Assembly: GCA_016934335.1 (NCBI GenBank)
Contig: JAFGTC010000262.1
Coordinates: 1 to 36,278 of the forward strand
Length of the DNA: 36,278 bases
Reading direction: 5' to 3'
From: Candidatus Omnitrophota bacterium
GTDB taxonomy: Bacteria; Hinthialibacterota; Hinthialibacteria; Hinthialibacterales; Hinthialibacteraceae
Under the pieces are notes generated by a model, which was not told where the DNA came from, ran no database searches, and saw nothing but the letters and a program-made list of their open reading frames with translations. Shown here piece by piece: positions 26,594 through 35,594 of the stretch (the first letter of the stretch is position 1; each line of letters opens with the position of its first letter). Position numbers and translations under genes: made by a program.

Positions 26594-26692
26594 TCACAGT
26601 TTTCTTATGATTAGAGCGAAGGCGATGATGACGCCGACGGCTATAAGCGCTAATACCAATAAAATCAAGATCGACATTTCTTTATCCTTCAT
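26594..26692 (-). CDS. Possible 32-residue membrane protein
   Basis: Reading the minus strand from the ATG at 26692 gives 32 residues: a charged start (MKDKEMS), about 22 hydrophobic residues, then the basic end IIRKL and a TGA stop. This is the shape of a single-helix membrane peptide with a positive end. A second in-frame ATG is at 26677. No good ribosome binding site is seen, and the frame is too short to exclude chance. It converges on the 26150 gene. Confidence 0.4.
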   Translation of the reverse strand: MKDKEMSILILLVLALIAVGVIIAFALIIRKL

Positions 26693-26983
26693 AGAAAATG
26701 TGAGTTGTTAAGTAAATAATAAGAATATAAATGTATGGTGTAAATATAGTGATTCGAGAGGCGTTGTTTTTTTTGATCCCTATGTTTACATAATATATCT
26801 TATGCGAACATGAGAAGCAGATTAAATCGTGGCATCTCAAACTGCTCTCTGGGAATAAATTAGAATCTTTTTGCATCCTGAGAGTCTATTGAAAAGGAAA
26901 ATCACCAGGTCTATATTAATGAGATTGTCTGCATCGTAGATTTTGTAGAGACGTCTAACCAGACGATGAAAGGTTTTTCAAAT
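26693..26983. other. Intergenic region before the YidC-domain-like gene
   Basis: About 290 A+T-rich bases. It contains a small hairpin, CGTCT-AACC-AGACG at 26952-26965, ending just before the upstream ATG at 26966. No other gene is supported. Confidence 0.4.
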
Positions 26984-28483
26984 ATGAAGAGCATTTCGAT
27001 TCGAAAAATTCTGATTTATACATGGATCATGATAGGCATCGGGATTTTGTGCGGCGCGGCATCCGCCGATCCGGAAATGATAACAGACGCCTCGAAGACG
27101 ACTGACTTATCAAACTCGTGGATTCGAACTGAAATCGACGCCGATCACGGCGGATTATTAAACCAGTTCACGGCTCATCAAGGCTCTTTTTTGAAGCCGT
27201 CTCTAAAAAATAAAAGTCAAATGGGGCGCTCTTCCCTCTTTTCGCTCTATAAACAACATCCCCTCGAATCCAAGGAAGCCATCGAGCTGCCGGAGGAATT
27301 CAAATCGAAAGTCATTCGTGAAGCCTCGTCGACGCTCGTTCAAATTCAATCCGCCACGCCTTCACAAATTTCTCTTTTTCGAGAATACCGGATGGCGGAA
27401 ATCGAATCGGCGTTTACCGTGAAAACAACGATTCAGAATAAGGATGAATCTTCTTTGACGTTTTATCCGACCGAAATCATTTGCTTTGATGCTTCCCTGC
27501 GAAACGCAAAAGTTCCCAACACGCTGGCTTATTTTTATTCTCCCTACCAGCCGGATAAAAAAACGGATAAAGGCTTCGCCGTGATCCGGGGCGCGACGGA
27601 CAAGACTCAATTCAACCAGATGAGCGACGACAAGATTTTCATTGCGCGATATATGTTGAAAACCGGCGAAGTAAAATTGACGAGCGATCAAAACTGGCTG
27701 GCTTTTCAAAATCTTCTTGGTCAAGGAAACATTAAAGGAGGGACGGTCTGCGCTCTTGAATATGAATTCCCCGATAAGAAACCGGAAACAATCCAGGATA
27801 ATCTGCTTGTTTACGTCAATGGTATGGATCGCAGTCTAGTGGAGTTTCCCGTCAACGCTTCGGATCGCGTTTTGAAAGAAAAACGCCTCGCAGATCCTCA
27901 TATTCGCATTACCTATGTGTTGGGGAAAGTCCAACTTGCACCGGGTGAATCTTTTGTTTATTCAACACGCTGGACGGCGGCCTGCTGCCAAGGCCCCGTC
28001 ACCGATGTTCGCGACGGCTTGATTTATAACAAACATTTAGAAGTTTTGGCGTCTCCCAGCGACGGATCCTTTCTTAATTTTGCCAATTTGGGCGTGCCGC
28101 AGGAAGGGAAAATCGGCTTTCATTATTATGATAAAAAAGGCCGGATGCGCACTATTATAGACAGTGAAGGCGTCGAACGCCCTCTGCTTCTCGTGACGCC
28201 GATTTCGCATCCCTATCGGGCCAGCGAAGTAGTTCCCTTTTTGGCGACCGAACTTTATCCATTGCGAACCTGGATTTTGAATCCGGAAGATTTGCGGAAT
28301 GAAAACGATACCTATGCGAAGTTGATTGAGGATGAAATCGGATCGATTCAAATGGTGCTAGTGGATGAAAATCGCAATGTCATACGAGAGTTAGACCGCT
28401 GCAATGCCCCGTTCAAGATTTATCAAGAGCCGAATGGAGGAGAGGAAAAGAAGGTTCATGACAAGAAGGAGGCGGGATCATGA
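26984..28483 (+). CDS. Exported protein resembling the YidC periplasmic domain
   Basis: 499 residues from the ATG at 26984 (AAAGG ten bases upstream); the in-frame ATG at 26966 lacks a ribosome binding site and sits against a hairpin. A signal peptide ends near ASA-DP (28). The body is beta-rich and begins WIRTEIDADHGGLLNQFT, then FREYRMAEIESAFTVKTTIQNKD, close to the beta-supersandwich that forms the first periplasmic domain of YidC. The insertase membrane domain (60KD_IMP) is absent, so this is the supersandwich alone, perhaps used for binding a protein or glycan. Its stop overlaps the nitroreductase start by four bases (ATGA), so the two are translationally coupled. Fold inference is moderate. 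Confidence 0.7.
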   Translation: MKSISIRKILIYTWIMIGIGILCGAASADPEMITDASKTTDLSNSWIRTEIDADHGGLLNQFTAHQGSFLKPSLKNKSQMGRSSLFSLYKQHPLESKEAIELPEEFKSKVIREASSTLVQIQSATPSQISLFREYRMAEIESAFTVKTTIQNKDESSLTFYPTEIICFDASLRNAKVPNTLAYFYSPYQPDKKTDKGFAVIRGATDKTQFNQMSDDKIFIARYMLKTGEVKLTSDQNWLAFQNLLGQGNIKGGTVCALEYEFPDKKPETIQDNLLVYVNGMDRSLVEFPVNASDRVLKEKRLADPHIRITYVLGKVQLAPGESFVYSTRWTAACCQGPVTDVRDGLIYNKHLEVLASPSDGSFLNFANLGVPQEGKIGFHYYDKKGRMRTIIDSEGVERPLLLVTPISHPYRASEVVPFLATELYPLRTWILNPEDLRNENDTYAKLIEDEIGSIQMVLVDENRNVIRELDRCNAPFKIYQEPNGGEEKKVHDKKEAGS

Positions 28484-28992
28484 ATGTATCCGAAGCGATT
28501 CTAAGCCGGTACAGCGTGCGAAAATATCGGGATAAACCGGTTGAAGAAGACAAGATTCATAAGTTATTGGAAGCGGCGAGATTAGCGCCGTCGGCAAACA
28601 ACCGTCAGGAGTGGCGCTTCGTCGTCGTGCAAGACCGCAAAAAGCGCCAGGCGCTCATGAGAGCGGCTAAAAATCAGGAATTTGTGGGCGAAGCGCCCGT
28701 GGTCATCGCCTGCTGTGCGGTTACGGATAATCACATCATGACCTGCGGTCAAAAATGCTACCCCATCGATGTGGCGATCGCGATGGAACACATCTGTTTG
28801 CAAGCGGTGGAAGAAGGTCTTGGAACATGCTGGATTGGCGCATTTTATGAAGAGTCTGTTAAGGAAGAACTTCAGATTCCTGATGAAGTTCGGGTTGTCG
28901 AATTATTGACTTTAGGATATCCCGCCGATCAACCATCGGTGAAAAATCGCCTGCGCTTCGATGAAATTGTTATGTATGAAAATTGGAAATAG
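28480..28992 (+). CDS. Nitroreductase-family FMN protein
   Basis: 170 residues, the short nitroreductase form. It opens ILSRYSVRKYRDKPV, the R-x-S-x-R-x-[FY] FMN-phosphate-binding pattern, then ARLAPSANNRQEWRFVVV. The central DVAIAMEHICLQAVEEGLGTCWIG block and LLTLGYPA at the end are typical. Such proteins use FMN and NAD(P)H to reduce nitro groups, quinones or other acceptors; the natural substrate cannot be read from the sequence. A strong AGGAGG precedes the ATG, which overlaps the stop of the exported supersandwich protein. A cytoplasmic enzyme coupled to an exported protein is unusual. Confidence 0.9.
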   Translation: MNVSEAILSRYSVRKYRDKPVEEDKIHKLLEAARLAPSANNRQEWRFVVVQDRKKRQALMRAAKNQEFVGEAPVVIACCAVTDNHIMTCGQKCYPIDVAIAMEHICLQAVEEGLGTCWIGAFYEESVKEELQIPDEVRVVELLTLGYPADQPSVKNRLRFDEIVMYENWK

Positions 28993-29059
28993 AAACAAGA
29001 ATTTTACAGGAGGATAAAGACGACGGTTGCAAGACAAAATAAAGGCTATATATCATAGT

Positions 29060-30169
29060 CTATATATCCTGACGAAGCCGGTTGAAGAAATACGCCGTAA
29101 GCAGGAAGCAGATGATGTTGGGCGTCCAGGCGCCCGCCCACGGGGGGATGGCGTTCGCTCTGGCAAAGCTTTTTCCGAGGGAAAGAGCCATAAAATACAA
29201 AATAACCGCTACAAGGCCTAAACCCAGTCCTGAAGCTTTGCCGCCCGAACTAAAGAAAAGCATCATGGCGTAAGTCAGCATCCCCAGGAAAAAGACGGCG
29301 AATGGGAACGCTTCTTTGATGCGTAAATCAGGGAGATACATCCAGGGATTTTCTCCGGCCTCTCGTATCGAATCGACCAGTTTCTTCAAGTCGCCATGAG
29401 ACATTTGTTCAATGTCTTGGGTGACCGCTCCAAAGTCTTCCGGACTGCGGTCCAGATCGTAATCCAAGGATTCATTCTTGCGGGTGATGAACGATCCGTT
29501 GTCTTGGAGTTTATGGGTGGTGACGTCATTTAAGATCCATTTTCCGTTTTGTGGATTCCAAACGGCGCTGTCGGCTTCAATCCATTCTGAAAGCCTTTGA
29601 TTTTGACCTTGATAGACAAAAACGCTCAGGCCGTCAATTCGGTTGCTGATTGGATAGAAGGTTTGCGCCCGGAAAATGCGGTTCCCTTCCCCATAAATCC
29701 AAACGCCCGCTTCGCCGGTCAATCCATCGCGGTTTTCTTTGATGCGCGTCTCCATCAGAAACTGAGCCCGCGCCGAGAAAGGTCCGCAGAGATTTTCATT
29801 GATCCAAAACAAACCGGCTAAAAGAACAATCAAAAACATCACCAATGGAGCGCAAAGACGAATCGGCGTGTATCCGGCGATATACAGCATCAGCATTTCT
29901 TTATGGCGAATGAGATTTCCGAGCGCGATGACCATAGATAGAACCACTATCATGGGAGTGGCTTTGACCAGTTCGTGCGGCATGCGCAAAAAAACGTAGG
30001 TGAGCCCCAGACCGAAAGTGACGCGTTCCTCGCCGAATGCATCCAATTCTTCAAAAGTTACGACAACGAAGACAATGGCGATGAAAAGGGAAAAAATAAA
30101 AGCGAATGCGGCCCAAAAGGCGCGGAGAATGTAAAAATCGACTGTGTGTTTTTTATAGTCAAAATCCAT
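29060..30169 (-). CDS. lptG: LptG-like lipopolysaccharide transport permease
   Basis: 369 residues, six predicted membrane helices in a 3+3 arrangement around a periplasmic beta-jellyroll domain (about 120-270), the LptF/LptG layout. Landmarks are YILRAFWAAFAFIFSLF at the start, VFLRMPHELVKATPMIVVLSMVIALGNLIRHKEMLMLYIAGY (read in parts), and the C-terminal helix set ending YFFNRLRQDI. The partner permease gene lies upstream on the same strand with a 25-base gap. Together with the LptB ATPase (not in this window) they would extract lipopolysaccharide from the inner membrane. Assigning G versus F between the two is by similarity of the N-terminus and is less certain than the family. Confidence 0.88.
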   Translation of the reverse strand: MDFDYKKHTVDFYILRAFWAAFAFIFSLFIAIVFVVVTFEELDAFGEERVTFGLGLTYVFLRMPHELVKATPMIVVLSMVIALGNLIRHKEMLMLYIAGYTPIRLCAPLVMFLIVLLAGLFWINENLCGPFSARAQFLMETRIKENRDGLTGEAGVWIYGEGNRIFRAQTFYPISNRIDGLSVFVYQGQNQRLSEWIEADSAVWNPQNGKWILNDVTTHKLQDNGSFITRKNESLDYDLDRSPEDFGAVTQDIEQMSHGDLKKLVDSIREAGENPWMYLPDLRIKEAFPFAVFFLGMLTYAMMLFFSSGGKASGLGLGLVAVILYFMALSLGKSFARANAIPPWAGAWTPNIICFLLTAYFFNRLRQDI

Positions 30170-30194
30170 AAAAATCTATCAACATTTGCCCAGA

Positions 30195-31298
30195 TCAAAC
30201 GTATACGGTGCGATAATAGAAATACACTGCGATCAAAACGCCGATGATATTGGGAATCCATAGGCTCACATAAGAAGAGAGCATTTCTGAATTCGCCAGG
30301 CTTTCGCTGAAATTCAGCATAACATAATATGAGAAGATAATGACAATCGTCATGGCGTAGCAGGAGGATCGTTTTCCGCGTCCGGAAATAATGCCCAGGA
30401 GAGCGCCGAGAACAGCCATGATGAGACAGGCGAATGGCAGAGCGCTCCGGCGGGCAAGTTCGATTTTACAGCGAATCCACCAACGCGCCATGCTTGCATC
30501 GTCGGGTTTAGGATTTTTGATCGTAAAAAGCAGATCCGCGTGAGAGAGTTTATTTTCCGAATGAGACGGCTTGGCAAGTTTGTTAAGCAGACCGGAAATT
30601 CCGATCGAAAAATCAAATCGATCGAAATTGATATTCATTCGTCTTCCCTGCTCGGTGACTTGAAAAATGTTGCCGTGCTGCATATTCAAGAAAATGGAAT
30701 TATCGATAGGCGCATAAGAGATCGATCCGCTGGGCGCGGAGATCGAAGTTGTGATGCGCCCGCCGCTGTGTTCATACATACGGACGTTATGCATGATTCC
30801 GTCATCGTCGATCGTATTCGGGACGATGATGTAATCGCCCAGTGGATTGAAGCCGCCCGGGCGAATGCCGGCCGTGGCGGTATCCTGCAGAATGGACGCC
30901 GCCATGGAGTCGAAATAACGCAGACCCTTCGGCGCAATTCGATGGCCCCACCATAACAGCAGCGCGGTCAAAATCGCGCCGATCAGAACAACGGGGATCA
31001 ACAATTGGCGGCTGTTATATCCGGCGGCCTGGAGAGCGGTGAGTTCGTTATCCTGCGCCAAGCGGCCATAGACCATCATGGCGGCCAGCAAAATCGCCAT
31101 CGGAAAAGTCAGCAGCATAATGGTCGGCAGGATCGACGACAAGAGTTTGAGAGTCACGAGGTAAGTTGCGTCGCCGGCGACTAACAAATCAGTCAAATCA
31201 TAGATTCGCTTCAGCAAAAAAATGAACGTGAACAGCAGCGCTCCTTCCGCGATGCTTGATAAAAGGTCTTTCACAATCCAACGATTGATCGTTTTCAC
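30195..31298 (-). CDS. lptF: LptF-like lipopolysaccharide transport permease
   Basis: 367 residues from a GTG at 31298 (no earlier ATG and no ribosome binding site). Same 3+3 helix layout as its neighbour. The core reads LPTIMLLTFPMAILLAAMMVYGRLAQDNELTALQAAGY (in parts), matching the family's cytoplasmic hairpin between helices 2 and 3, where E-L-T-A-L-x-A-A-G is highly conserved. The periplasmic part is beta-rich (about 130-240). With the 29060 gene it forms a heterodimer; both are read from the same strand. A 16-base hairpin lies between this gene and ilvD upstream. Confidence 0.9.
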   Translation of the reverse strand: MKTINRWIVKDLLSSIAEGALLFTFIFLLKRIYDLTDLLVAGDATYLVTLKLLSSILPTIMLLTFPMAILLAAMMVYGRLAQDNELTALQAAGYNSRQLLIPVVLIGAILTALLLWWGHRIAPKGLRYFDSMAASILQDTATAGIRPGGFNPLGDYIIVPNTIDDDGIMHNVRMYEHSGGRITTSISAPSGSISYAPIDNSIFLNMQHGNIFQVTEQGRRMNINFDRFDFSIGISGLLNKLAKPSHSENKLSHADLLFTIKNPKPDDASMARWWIRCKIELARRSALPFACLIMAVLGALLGIISGRGKRSSCYAMTIVIIFSYYVMLNFSESLANSEMLSSYVSLWIPNIIGVLIAVYFYYRTVYV

Positions 31299-31388
31299 AA
31301 TTTGTGTATAAATAATCAGCCGGGTTTATTTAAATTCGGCGCTTAATTCGCTTGATCCGATTCGAACGCTCACAGGGGAGGGAGTATG

Positions 31389-31427
31389 GAAATCAGCGAC
31401 GGGAGTTGGTTTCCCGTCGCTGATTTC
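31389..31427. repeat. Perfect 16-base inverted repeat between ilvD and lptF
   Basis: Bases 31389-31404 pair exactly with 31412-31427 around a seven-base loop (GTTGGTT), with GACGGGA/TCCCGTC at the loop end. It begins 20 bases after the ilvD stop on that strand, where a terminator would lie, but neither strand has a T-run beyond the stem. It could be a factor-dependent terminator, an mRNA-protecting hairpin, or a processing site between ilvD and lptF. Confidence 0.7.
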
Positions 31428-31446
31428 GAGTTCCTCGATTCAAGAC

Positions 31447-33108
31447 TCAATCCATAAAAACTGCGCCGCTGGCGGCGGAGGATACGCTTTTCGCATAGCG
31501 CGCAATCACGCCGGTTTTGATTTTGGGTTCGGGCTTCTTCCATGCGTCGCGACGTCGTTTGAGTTCGTCGTCGGTGAGTTTGACATTGATGCTGCGTTTG
31601 GGGATGTCGATTTCAATGATATCGCCTTCCTGCAGGAGGCCGATGGGGCCGCCTTCCATGGCTTCGGGAGAAATATGCCCGATGGAGGCGCCCGATGTTG
31701 CGCCGGAGAATCGGCCGTCCGTGATGAGAGCGACTTTGGCGGCCATGCCCATTCCCTTCACCACCGATGTCGGCGTCAGCATTTCGGGCATGCCCGGGCC
31801 GCCTTTGGGGCCTTCGTATCGAATGACGACTACGTCGCCTTCCTTGATTTTTTTGGCGAGAATCGCATTGACGGCATCCTGCTCGGACTCGAAAATGCGC
31901 GCCGGCCCGCTATGCTGCAACATTTCGGGAAGGACGGCCGCTTCTTTGACGACGCTGCCGTCAGGAGCCAAATTTCCATACAGGCAGCAAAGACCGCCGG
32001 TTTTGTGATAAGGATTTTCCAAGGAGCGAAGAACGTCGCTGTCGCCCAGCGGCGCTTCTTTGATATTCTCGCCCAAAGTTTTCCCTGTAACTGTGATTGT
32101 CTTTGTATTGATCAAGTTCGCTTGGGCGATGGTGTTGAGTATGGAAGAGACGCCGCCGACGCGATCGAGGTCTTCCATGTGGTAAGGGCCGGCGGGGGCC
32201 ATATTGCACAGGTGCGGGGTGCGTTCGCTGACTTCGTTGAAGTCCTGCAACGTGATTTTAACGCCGGCTTCATGGGCTATGGCGGGAATATGAAGCGATG
32301 TGTTAGTCGATCCTCCGAACGCCATGTCCAGAGCGATGGCGTTCAAGAACGCTTCGCGAGTGAGGATGTCGCGCGCTTTGATGTCATTCTTGACCAGTTC
32401 CATAATCTGAATTCCAGCCATCACGGCGAGGCGAACGCGGTCGGCAAAGACAGCGGGAATGGTTCCATTGCCGGGCAGCGCAATGCCGAGGGCTTCGGAA
32501 ACGCAGTTCATGGAATTGGCGGTGAACATGCCCGAACAGGATCCGGGGCCGGGGCATGCGGCGGCGCAGGATTCTTCGAAGGCGTCGACGCTGAGTTCGC
32601 CGGTTTTAGCGGGAGCGATGCGTTCAAACATAACATCGAGCCCCACCATGGTTCCCCGATCGTAGCCGGCCAGCATGGGGCCGCCTGTAATGAGAATGGC
32701 GGGGATGTTCAAGCGGGCGGCGGCCATGAGCATGCCCGGCGTGATTTTGTCGCAGTTGGAAACGAGAACGAGTCCGTCGAAGGGATGCGCCTGGGCCATG
32801 ATTTCGACGCTGTCGGCGATGGTTTCACGGCTGACCAAAGAGTAGCGCATGCCGAGATGATTCATAGCGATGCCGTCGTCCACGGCGATGGTGTTGAATT
32901 CGACCGGTGTTCCGCCGGCTTGGTAGACGCCGCGTTTGACGGCGTTGGCGATTTTATTGAGTTCCACATGTCCGGGAACGATTTCGTTGAACGAATTGGC
33001 GATGCCGATAATGGGTTTGTCCAAGTCTTTTTTGGATAAACCGGTTGCGTACCATAGACTGCGGTGGGGGCCTTTTTCCACGCCGACTTTCATTACATCG
33101 CTTCTCAT
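31447..33108 (-). CDS. ilvD: Dihydroxy-acid dehydratase
   Basis: Iron-sulfur enzyme that dehydrates dihydroxy acids in valine, leucine and isoleucine synthesis; 553 residues from the ATG at 33108, which has GAGAGG nine bases upstream (an in-frame TTG at 33144 is less likely). Cluster cysteines are in NCDKITPGM and CPGPGSCSGMFTANSMNC. The first segment reads NSFNEIVPGH, as in E. coli-type enzymes, rather than the T-P-C-N form of the plant and mycobacterial [2Fe-2S] type. Other blocks: NTIAVDDGIAM, GGSTNT, VIRYEGPKGGPGMPEML and TDGRFSG. The gene is alone: no other branched-chain synthesis gene lies in the window. Confidence 0.96.
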   Translation of the reverse strand: MRSDVMKVGVEKGPHRSLWYATGLSKKDLDKPIIGIANSFNEIVPGHVELNKIANAVKRGVYQAGGTPVEFNTIAVDDGIAMNHLGMRYSLVSRETIADSVEIMAQAHPFDGLVLVSNCDKITPGMLMAAARLNIPAILITGGPMLAGYDRGTMVGLDVMFERIAPAKTGELSVDAFEESCAAACPGPGSCSGMFTANSMNCVSEALGIALPGNGTIPAVFADRVRLAVMAGIQIMELVKNDIKARDILTREAFLNAIALDMAFGGSTNTSLHIPAIAHEAGVKITLQDFNEVSERTPHLCNMAPAGPYHMEDLDRVGGVSSILNTIAQANLINTKTITVTGKTLGENIKEAPLGDSDVLRSLENPYHKTGGLCCLYGNLAPDGSVVKEAAVLPEMLQHSGPARIFESEQDAVNAILAKKIKEGDVVVIRYEGPKGGPGMPEMLTPTSVVKGMGMAAKVALITDGRFSGATSGASIGHISPEAMEGGPIGLLQEGDIIEIDIPKRSINVKLTDDELKRRRDAWKKPEPKIKTGVIARYAKSVSSAASGAVFMD

Positions 33109-33261
33109 AATGACAAACCTCTCTTCTTGGAATCCGAACGCCAAAGGCGAACCCTAGTATATTAGCCGGAATAGGCGTTTCAGTCTAAGCGCATAACGGC
33201 ATAAAGCCGTTTAGGAAATCGCATGAGATGTAAATTGATGAGGCTGCGCTTTAAAGGTGAA

Positions 33262-35496
33262 TTATTTGGAAAACGCCGGTTCGACGCCCATTTCGCGTAA
33301 AATCCAATCGGCCTGTTCGACGGCGTCGAGCACCCATTTAATGTAGCGCACATCCGTATGAATCGCGCGAGTCGCGTCTTCCAGAAAAACGAGATCGCTG
33401 GCGACGCCTTCGATGTTCCCGTCAAACGCAATGCCTGTAAATTCGGCGCGCGCGTTCAATGTGGCCGAGCCGGAATTTCCGTTGGTGATATCCAAGTCGG
33501 TTAGAAAATCGATTGGGACGGCGTTGATATCCTGGAAAAGGTAGGGCCCGAATGTTCGCTTGTTTATGACATCGATGACGGATTGGGGCGCATCGAAAGG
33601 CCATTCGCCGCGGTGCTTCGCCCATTTTTCCGCCATTTCCCAGACATGCGTAAAAGGGTAATACTCGCCTTGATCGGGTTGAGGGCGGAAGCCTCGGACG
33701 GTTCCGAACGAAATGCGAATGGTTCCATTGGCGTCGGGAGCGAGTTTGCCTCGATAAAATTCCTCCAATGCTTGAAAATAGACGGGGCGCACCAAAACCA
33801 TCGCGCCGGATAAGCGCTTTCTGCGTTCTTTGATCTCTTCCAGAACGGGGCTGAGTTTCAGCGCGAATTGAATCAAGGCGTCGTCGCTTTTCTGTAGATT
33901 TTCGATGGAGGCTTCATTCAATAAGCGGACGCGTTCATCTAAATTCTCCAAGTTCGTTCCTTCAAAAAGTTGCGTTGTTTTCGCGTGGATTTCTTCATCG
34001 CTTATCTGACCTTCACCGAATATGTCAATCAAGACTTGCGGTCGCTTGTCTTTGGGAAGATCGAGGGCTTCGCGGAAATTTAATTCCAAGACCGCCTGGC
34101 TGATTTCACGGGCGTAATTGCGCTGCAATCGCTCCTGCGACTGCTGCAAACGCTGCCAGTTTCGTTCTTGATAGTCCGGATCGCGATCGATGTCCGGCTT
34201 GGGGCGCTCCTCGGCCATGCGAACGATGGTGACGGCGGCGTTGACCAAGGGATTCAAAAAGCCGTGCCCGATATAACTCAACGCGGAATCGGCTTCACGC
34301 GTCTTTTGGCTTTCTTTAGAAAGGGCGTTGATCGCTGGAATCGCATGGCCGTATTGATCTTTGCGATTCTCATCGGAGCCAATCCATTGCAGGAGATCTT
34401 TTTCCTGGTTCTTTGTCAAGTTAACCAGATCTTTTCGCCGGGCGCCGTCCAACGTTCCATTCCATTTTTTCTCCATATTGGAAAGTCCTGCATAGAGAAC
34501 AGCGCCTTTGATTTCCAGATCGGGGCTGTCTTTCGTAACCTCATCGAGCAGATCCATGTGCTTGCGGAACAAGGCGATGAGGTAAGGGAGGCGCCACTCG
34601 ATTTCATCTTCAATTTCTAAAGCCGTAGAAAGGCGCTCCGTGCTGCCCGGGTAGCCCACGACAAAAGTCAAATCGCCGGGTTTAAGGCCCTCTTCGGCAA
34701 TTTTCAAAAAGGCTTTGGGTTGGAAGGGTACGTTATCGGGCGAATATTCGGCCGGCTTTCCGTCAGGACCGACATAGGCGCGCAGCAGAGCGAAATCGCC
34801 GGTATGCCGAGGCCACATCCAATTGTCGATATCCCCGCCGAATTCGCCGATGCCGCGATGGGGAGCATAAACAAGGCGGACGTCTTTAATTTCGAGGCGG
34901 ACAGTCATATAAAACTTGCCGCCGCCGTAAAAACGGGCCACTTCGCAGCGCGTATTCGGATTGTTTTCTTCGTATTCTTTGGTGATCTCTTTTTCGCGTT
35001 TTTCCAATTCGTTGTAGCGATCCAGATCGTCTTCGATGCCGGCGATTCCATCCAACATGCGATCGGTAATATCGTCTACGGCCGTCGTGACGTAAACGCG
35101 CGCAGTGGGGCCGGCGAAAATTTCCTCGCTGGGATCGTGCGCCAGATAGCCAAACTCGAGCAAATTCTGTTCCGCCGTGGAATTAAATTGGAGATAACCA
35201 CGGACGCAATGATAGTTTGTGATGACCAATCCTTCCGGTGAGATAAACGAAGCGGAACAGCCGCCTAAATGAACAATGGCGTTCAGAGGAAATTCGAGAG
35301 GATCGGCGAATACTTTGGGATCGATTTCCAACCCCATCTGCTTCAGCGTATCCGCATGCGTTTCCGCAATCTGATGGGGCATCCACATGCCGCCGGGCTG
35401 GTAGATCATTTTGGCTTCGTCTTCGGAAGCCATGCAAAAAAGCGCGAGCGACGGAGCAAGAATCAAGGATGCGACAAAACATCTGAGAATAGGCAT
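33262..35496 (-). CDS. S46-family dipeptidyl-peptidase, DPP7-like
   Basis: 744 residues with a signal peptide (residues 1-23, cleavage near CMA-SE). The S46 triad is complete: H96 in TNYHC, Asp at about 234 in WPRHTGDF, and Ser675 in GNSGS. The conserved GGDIDNWMWPRHTGDF segment is diagnostic. These enzymes release dipeptides from peptide N-termini in the periplasm, feeding amino-acid uptake. The residue 18 positions after the serine (FDGN, Gly693) corresponds to the S1-pocket position that is Gly in DPP7 and Arg in DPP11, which predicts preference for hydrophobic rather than acidic P1 residues. The ATG has AGGGG upstream. A long helical insert (about 440-600) is normal for the family. Confidence 0.93.
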   Translation of the reverse strand: MPILRCFVASLILAPSLALFCMASEDEAKMIYQPGGMWMPHQIAETHADTLKQMGLEIDPKVFADPLEFPLNAIVHLGGCSASFISPEGLVITNYHCVRGYLQFNSTAEQNLLEFGYLAHDPSEEIFAGPTARVYVTTAVDDITDRMLDGIAGIEDDLDRYNELEKREKEITKEYEENNPNTRCEVARFYGGGKFYMTVRLEIKDVRLVYAPHRGIGEFGGDIDNWMWPRHTGDFALLRAYVGPDGKPAEYSPDNVPFQPKAFLKIAEEGLKPGDLTFVVGYPGSTERLSTALEIEDEIEWRLPYLIALFRKHMDLLDEVTKDSPDLEIKGAVLYAGLSNMEKKWNGTLDGARRKDLVNLTKNQEKDLLQWIGSDENRKDQYGHAIPAINALSKESQKTREADSALSYIGHGFLNPLVNAAVTIVRMAEERPKPDIDRDPDYQERNWQRLQQSQERLQRNYAREISQAVLELNFREALDLPKDKRPQVLIDIFGEGQISDEEIHAKTTQLFEGTNLENLDERVRLLNEASIENLQKSDDALIQFALKLSPVLEEIKERRKRLSGAMVLVRPVYFQALEEFYRGKLAPDANGTIRISFGTVRGFRPQPDQGEYYPFTHVWEMAEKWAKHRGEWPFDAPQSVIDVINKRTFGPYLFQDINAVPIDFLTDLDITNGNSGSATLNARAEFTGIAFDGNIEGVASDLVFLEDATRAIHTDVRYIKWVLDAVEQADWILREMGVEPAFSK

Positions 35497-35594
35497 GTAT
35501 ATTCCCCTTTCAAAATAAATAGTTTAAGAGTCATTTTTATAATGAACGATTGATTTGTCGATGGGAGCGAAATGGTTTTGTATAACCCTGAATA

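Noticed and set aside
26583-26596. TGATC-ACTG-GATCA hairpin after the 26150 gene.
   Set aside because: A five-base stem followed by only four T residues; too weak to call a terminator.
26682-26876. A 64-codon minus-strand frame in the gap before 26984.
   Set aside because: Low-complexity, Ile/Tyr-rich product of A+T-rich DNA, with no ribosome binding site; the shorter 26594-26692 frame is the better candidate.
22056-26931. The 12-base word ATGAGATTGTCT occurs near 22056 and 26920.
   Set aside because: Two copies of a 12-base word in A+T-rich gaps without matching flanks; no evidence of a mobile repeat.
31675-33039. A 454-codon open frame on the plus strand, opposite ilvD.
   Set aside because: ilvD is certain on the other strand. 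The antisense product is Gly/His/Ala-rich with no recognisable domain, as expected when a strongly biased gene is read backwards.
33195-33211. AACGGC-ATAAA-GCCGTT hairpin between ilvD and the S46 peptidase gene.
   Set aside because: Six pairs and no T-run on either strand; could be chance.
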